From: Ampelocalamus luodianensis
Lineage: Eukaryota; Streptophyta; Magnoliopsida; Poales; Poaceae
Reading direction: 5' to 3'
DNA: 64,000 bases
Assembly: GCA_036346255.1 (NCBI GenBank)
Contig: CM070622.1
Location: 20,796,751-20,860,750, forward strand
Each line of letters opens with the position of its first letter. Within the stretch, counting starts at the first letter, position 1. A program made the translations under genes and the position numbers. A model generated the notes under the pieces. The model was not told the DNA's origin and searched no databases. It saw only the letters and a program-made list of their open reading frames with translations. Shown here one piece after another: positions 61,188-64,000 of the stretch.

Positions 61188-62218
61188 TTAGGGCTTGAGG
61201 GAGAGGAGGAAGTCTCGTATGGGCTTAAATGTGTTGGGCTATGGGACTAGGCTGCAATAAGTGAGATCAATTTGAGATGGGGGATGTTGAAGTGGGCTGA
61301 AATTCATTGGTGGTACAAATATGAAGGATTTGGTCCAATTATCAATATAATATACCTACTATATACTAATTATTTTTACAAAAATATTTGAATGTTCAAG
61401 TGCACACCCAGCAATTTGCCACTGTTTTAGCAGTTTCTGCTACAGTGTTGTTACGGAATAATATAACAACGTACCTATATTATTGTTGCTACAGTACAGC
61501 GCAGCCTCTGCAGTGACGTAGAGAACCCGCGTTCATGCCGCTCCTAGTGGGACAGCGAATGATCTCGCTCCATTTCCAGCTAAAACTCCTCGCGCGTTCT
61601 GTCTTTTCCCGGCGTCAATAATTCACCGGTCTCGACTCTCGAGCGCCCACCCACCGTGCTGCCCCGTCGCTCTCCTCGGCCTCGGGGGCGATGCATGCCT
61701 AATCTCCTCTGCTACCTTGGCTACGTTTTGTCCTGTTGCGTTCAGAACATGGCTACGCTTAGCTAGTCTTGATGCTGACTGCGAGCGGCATTAGTTTATG
61801 GGGAAAAGCAGTGAAGGATATAGCAGATTCCTCCAACACCCGCGTAACTAACTTCGATTCCATTAATTATCCGGTCTCCCTTCCTTCCAAGGGAGAATAA
61901 TATACATTTACTCGCTGAGAAGAGATGAGGCTACCGAAACGGAATTGCCACGTGTGTTTATGCCATCTCACAGTAACTCCCATGTGGGCACTCTGTGCTC
62001 TTCGTGTGCGCACATACAGGTAGTATGCATGATAAAAACGAGGGTGATAGCGCGAAAAAATTATTATGAGTAACGTAGTAAATATATATTTAAAATTTAT
62101 GTGTAATCTAAATTGATATATAAATTAATGGGTAATAATGTTAAAACGGAAGATACATTAAAGACGGTATCTTAATTAATTGTGTTCTGAAAGACTAAAA
62201 ATATACACGAGTAGCAAT

Positions 62219-63581
62219 CACTACTACAGAAAAAAAAAACTCATCACAGATGGTTCGAAAATATCACCGCATACGGTTTCCTGAACCATCTATGCTTATA
62301 GGTCAGTAATACCCTAAGGGTATTACAGATGGTTTTTGAACCGTCTATGATAATCTTACCCTAAGGGCATTACAGACGGTTTTTGAACCGTATGTGATAA
62401 CCCTTATCACAGACGGTTCTTAAATCACATACGATTCTTACTATGAACCGTTTGTGATAGTCTATTATCACATACGGTTCTAATTAAGAACCGTCTGTGA
62501 TGGCATGATCTCGTTCTCATAAATAGGCCTCCTTCAGTTCATCAAAATTCTCTGATTACGTTATAATATAGCGCAATCAAAGAATGCAGATGAACTAAAG
62601 CATGCCTATTTATGAGAGCGAGATCACTATCGTGCAATAGACTTTGGCGCCATGTTTCCATCCTGCAATAAAACATGAATTTCAACAAGGGTCGAAACCC
62701 TAGCCATCCATCAATCATCACAAGAACTAGAGGCATCAACAATTAATTTTCACACGCACATGCACAAGCATCAAGATTTACACGGCCAAAACCTTAACCA
62801 TCCAATAATTTTGTAATTTTTTATCCAAGCATCAAGGAAGAGAGGGGAGGAGGTAAGATGGGGGATATCACCGGTGATAAAGGAGAGGCGGCAGAAGCGT
62901 CACCGTTGTGTCACGATGGTGACATTGTAGAAGACACTCTTACGACAAGAGTGCCTTCTACAGTGAACCGTAGCGTCACAACCGGAGGCGGAGGAGCTCG
63001 CTGCGATAGTCAGCGTCGTCAGGGGACGGGGCGCTTCAATCAGTTTAGGGAGGCGGCGCCGCTTTGGTTTAGGGAAGGCGGCGCCGAGGAGGCGGCGAAA
63101 TCGATTTGAAGTAGTTGGGCGCGTGCAGGCAGTATATATAAGGGGATTTGCGTAGCGGAACTGATCTGGAGTAGTTGAGAGGTCGCGACGCCGCTTCGGT
63201 TTAAAAGTTTGAATAAAGGGGGCTGCCAAATCTAAAGGGATATAAGGGGGTGGCGAAATATCACAAACGGTTTTTAATACAAACTGTTTGTGATGAGTTA
63301 ATTATTACAGACAGTTTGTATTAAACATCGTCTGTGAAGTATCACAGAAGTTTTTTTTAATAAAAAACCGTATGTGATATTTAGTAATATCACAGACGGT
63401 TCTTGTTAATATCCGTCTGTGATACTTCACAGATATTTTCCAACATGAACCGTCTGTGATATATCTCTTCACAGACGGTTTTTAGCGCAGCCAATAACAC
63501 AAACGATCGCTAAACAAAAATCGTCTGTGATTGTATTTAATTCTGACGATCTTGTGAAAAAAAAAGTTAACTAGATTAGTG
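62219..63581. mobile_element. Non-autonomous CACTA-type element
   Basis: The left end is CACTACTACAGAAAAAAAAA, a CACTA terminus. Both ends carry many subterminal repeats of TCACAGACGGTT and its complement AACCGTCTGTGA (62240-62510 and 63260-63535), the hallmark of grass CACTA elements. The right end is less clear: the last subterminal repeat is near 63533, and an AGTG at 63578-63581 may be the decayed terminus. No 3-bp duplication could be confirmed. No transposase is present. Confidence 0.75.
62505..62628. repeat. Long hairpin inside the CACTA element (candidate small-RNA precursor)
   Basis: Two arms of about 58 bp pair with roughly ten mismatches around a loop of about 9 nt (TATAATATA). 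The best block is GATCTCG-TCTCATAAATAGG on the left against CCTATTTATGAGAGCGAGATC on the right; the pairing then continues through CTT-AGTTCATC and ATTCT-TGATT. Size and fold are those of a plant miRNA precursor or a foldback. The mature product, if any, is unknown. Confidence 0.7.
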
Positions 63582-64000
63582 ATGCAAAACATAACAGATG
63601 TACTAGGAGATATCATGGGTTTGGCGAGCACAACCATTGCTCCAACCTCTTCACGCTCCTACGGTGGATCCGCCACTAATAGCGGTGCAGTAAAATACAC
63701 GTGTAAGGAGGAGGAATACTTGTTTGTCGCTTCCGGCCGTTGTACAACGACTTGGACTAATTCACGTGGATACGACGGATGTATGGCTTGTGCCGTTCGA
63801 TCGCTAGCTAGGCTAGCTTGTTCAAAAGTGTTTCGGTGAAGCCAAGATTTGGTCAATTGTTTGTCATCTACAACGGGGACCGAAAAGGCGAAAGCCAGTT
63901 TAATGGCTCTCCCACGAGGGAGGAGAGGAGCCACGAGAGAGCCCTTTTCGCGTTTGACTTTCCCACAACTTGACATACGATCGCTATGGGCAGGACTGGC
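63582..64000. other. Window end, no gene recognised
   Basis: Contains an 86-codon plus-strand open frame at 63579-63839 with no known motif, and a short inverted repeat (CGAAAAGGC ... GCCCTTTTCG, 63880-63952). Nothing else could be supported. Confidence 0.4.

Larger units (their letters stand above)
58173..62218. other. Gene-poor spacer
   Basis: No protein gene could be supported; open frames are short and without known motifs. 58173-58330 is AGCTCG-rich repeat. 59615-59690 is tRNA-like (listed separately). 61154-61184 is a (GA)n tract. 61430-61500 has palindromic GCTACAGT words. The rest looks like decayed transposon and AT-rich sequence. Confidence 0.5.

Noticed and set aside
62900..63229. 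109-codon minus-strand frame in the CACTA element
   Set aside because: Basic, low-complexity product without transposase motifs.

Overview
This window is nuclear DNA from a grass (Poaceae), read from both the genes and the repeats. The genes have grass-style structure: GC-rich first exons, GT-AG introns and plant-type proteins. The repeats are those usual in grass chromosomes: copia and gypsy LTR retrotransposons, a FAR1-type MULE, non-autonomous hAT elements and a CACTA element. I cannot name the species. Four host protein genes and one tRNA can be traced; the rest is mostly mobile DNA.

Layout. (1) 1-9217: RPT2, the proteasome ATPase subunit 4, on the + strand in six exons; its 6.2 kb first intron holds a decayed copia element with an odd tandem leader triplication. 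(2) 9.2-12.9 kb: a 33-bp minisatellite, tRNA-Leu(AAG) on the - strand and a 780-bp hAT element with an exact 8-bp target duplication. (3) 12933-15936: a small three-exon Sel1-repeat gene on the - strand whose first intron carries a 1134-bp hAT element, also with an exact 8-bp duplication. (4) 16523-32878: a Mutator-like element (MULE) with long, diverged terminal inverted repeats. It carries a GRF zinc-finger/membrane-tail reading frame on the + strand and a decayed FAR1/FRS-type transposase on the - strand, facing each other. An 11.6 kb gypsy element (18809-30416, target duplication GTCAC) splits the transposase. (5) 33130-38927: a nine-exon SCAR/WAVE gene on the - strand, complete from the SCAR homology domain to the C-terminal VCA module. 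(6) 41123-45906: a five-exon U2B'' spliceosomal gene on the - strand. (7) 47102-58172: an 11.1 kb SIRE-like copia element on the - strand with both LTRs and target duplication TAAGG. (8) 58173-64000: no host gene recognised; a CACTA-type element (about 62219-63581) contains a long near-perfect hairpin.

The host genes are unrelated housekeeping functions (protein turnover, actin nucleation, splicing) and do not form a pathway. The most unusual items are the MULE with its GRF/transmembrane companion frame, the microRNA-precursor-like hairpin in the CACTA element, and a systematic loss of the middle base of CAG/CTG triplets inside retroelements but not in host exons. That last pattern looks like a methylation-linked sequencing artefact and affects how every TE reading frame here should be read. 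Exon boundaries were worked out by eye from splice signals, phase and family similarity.
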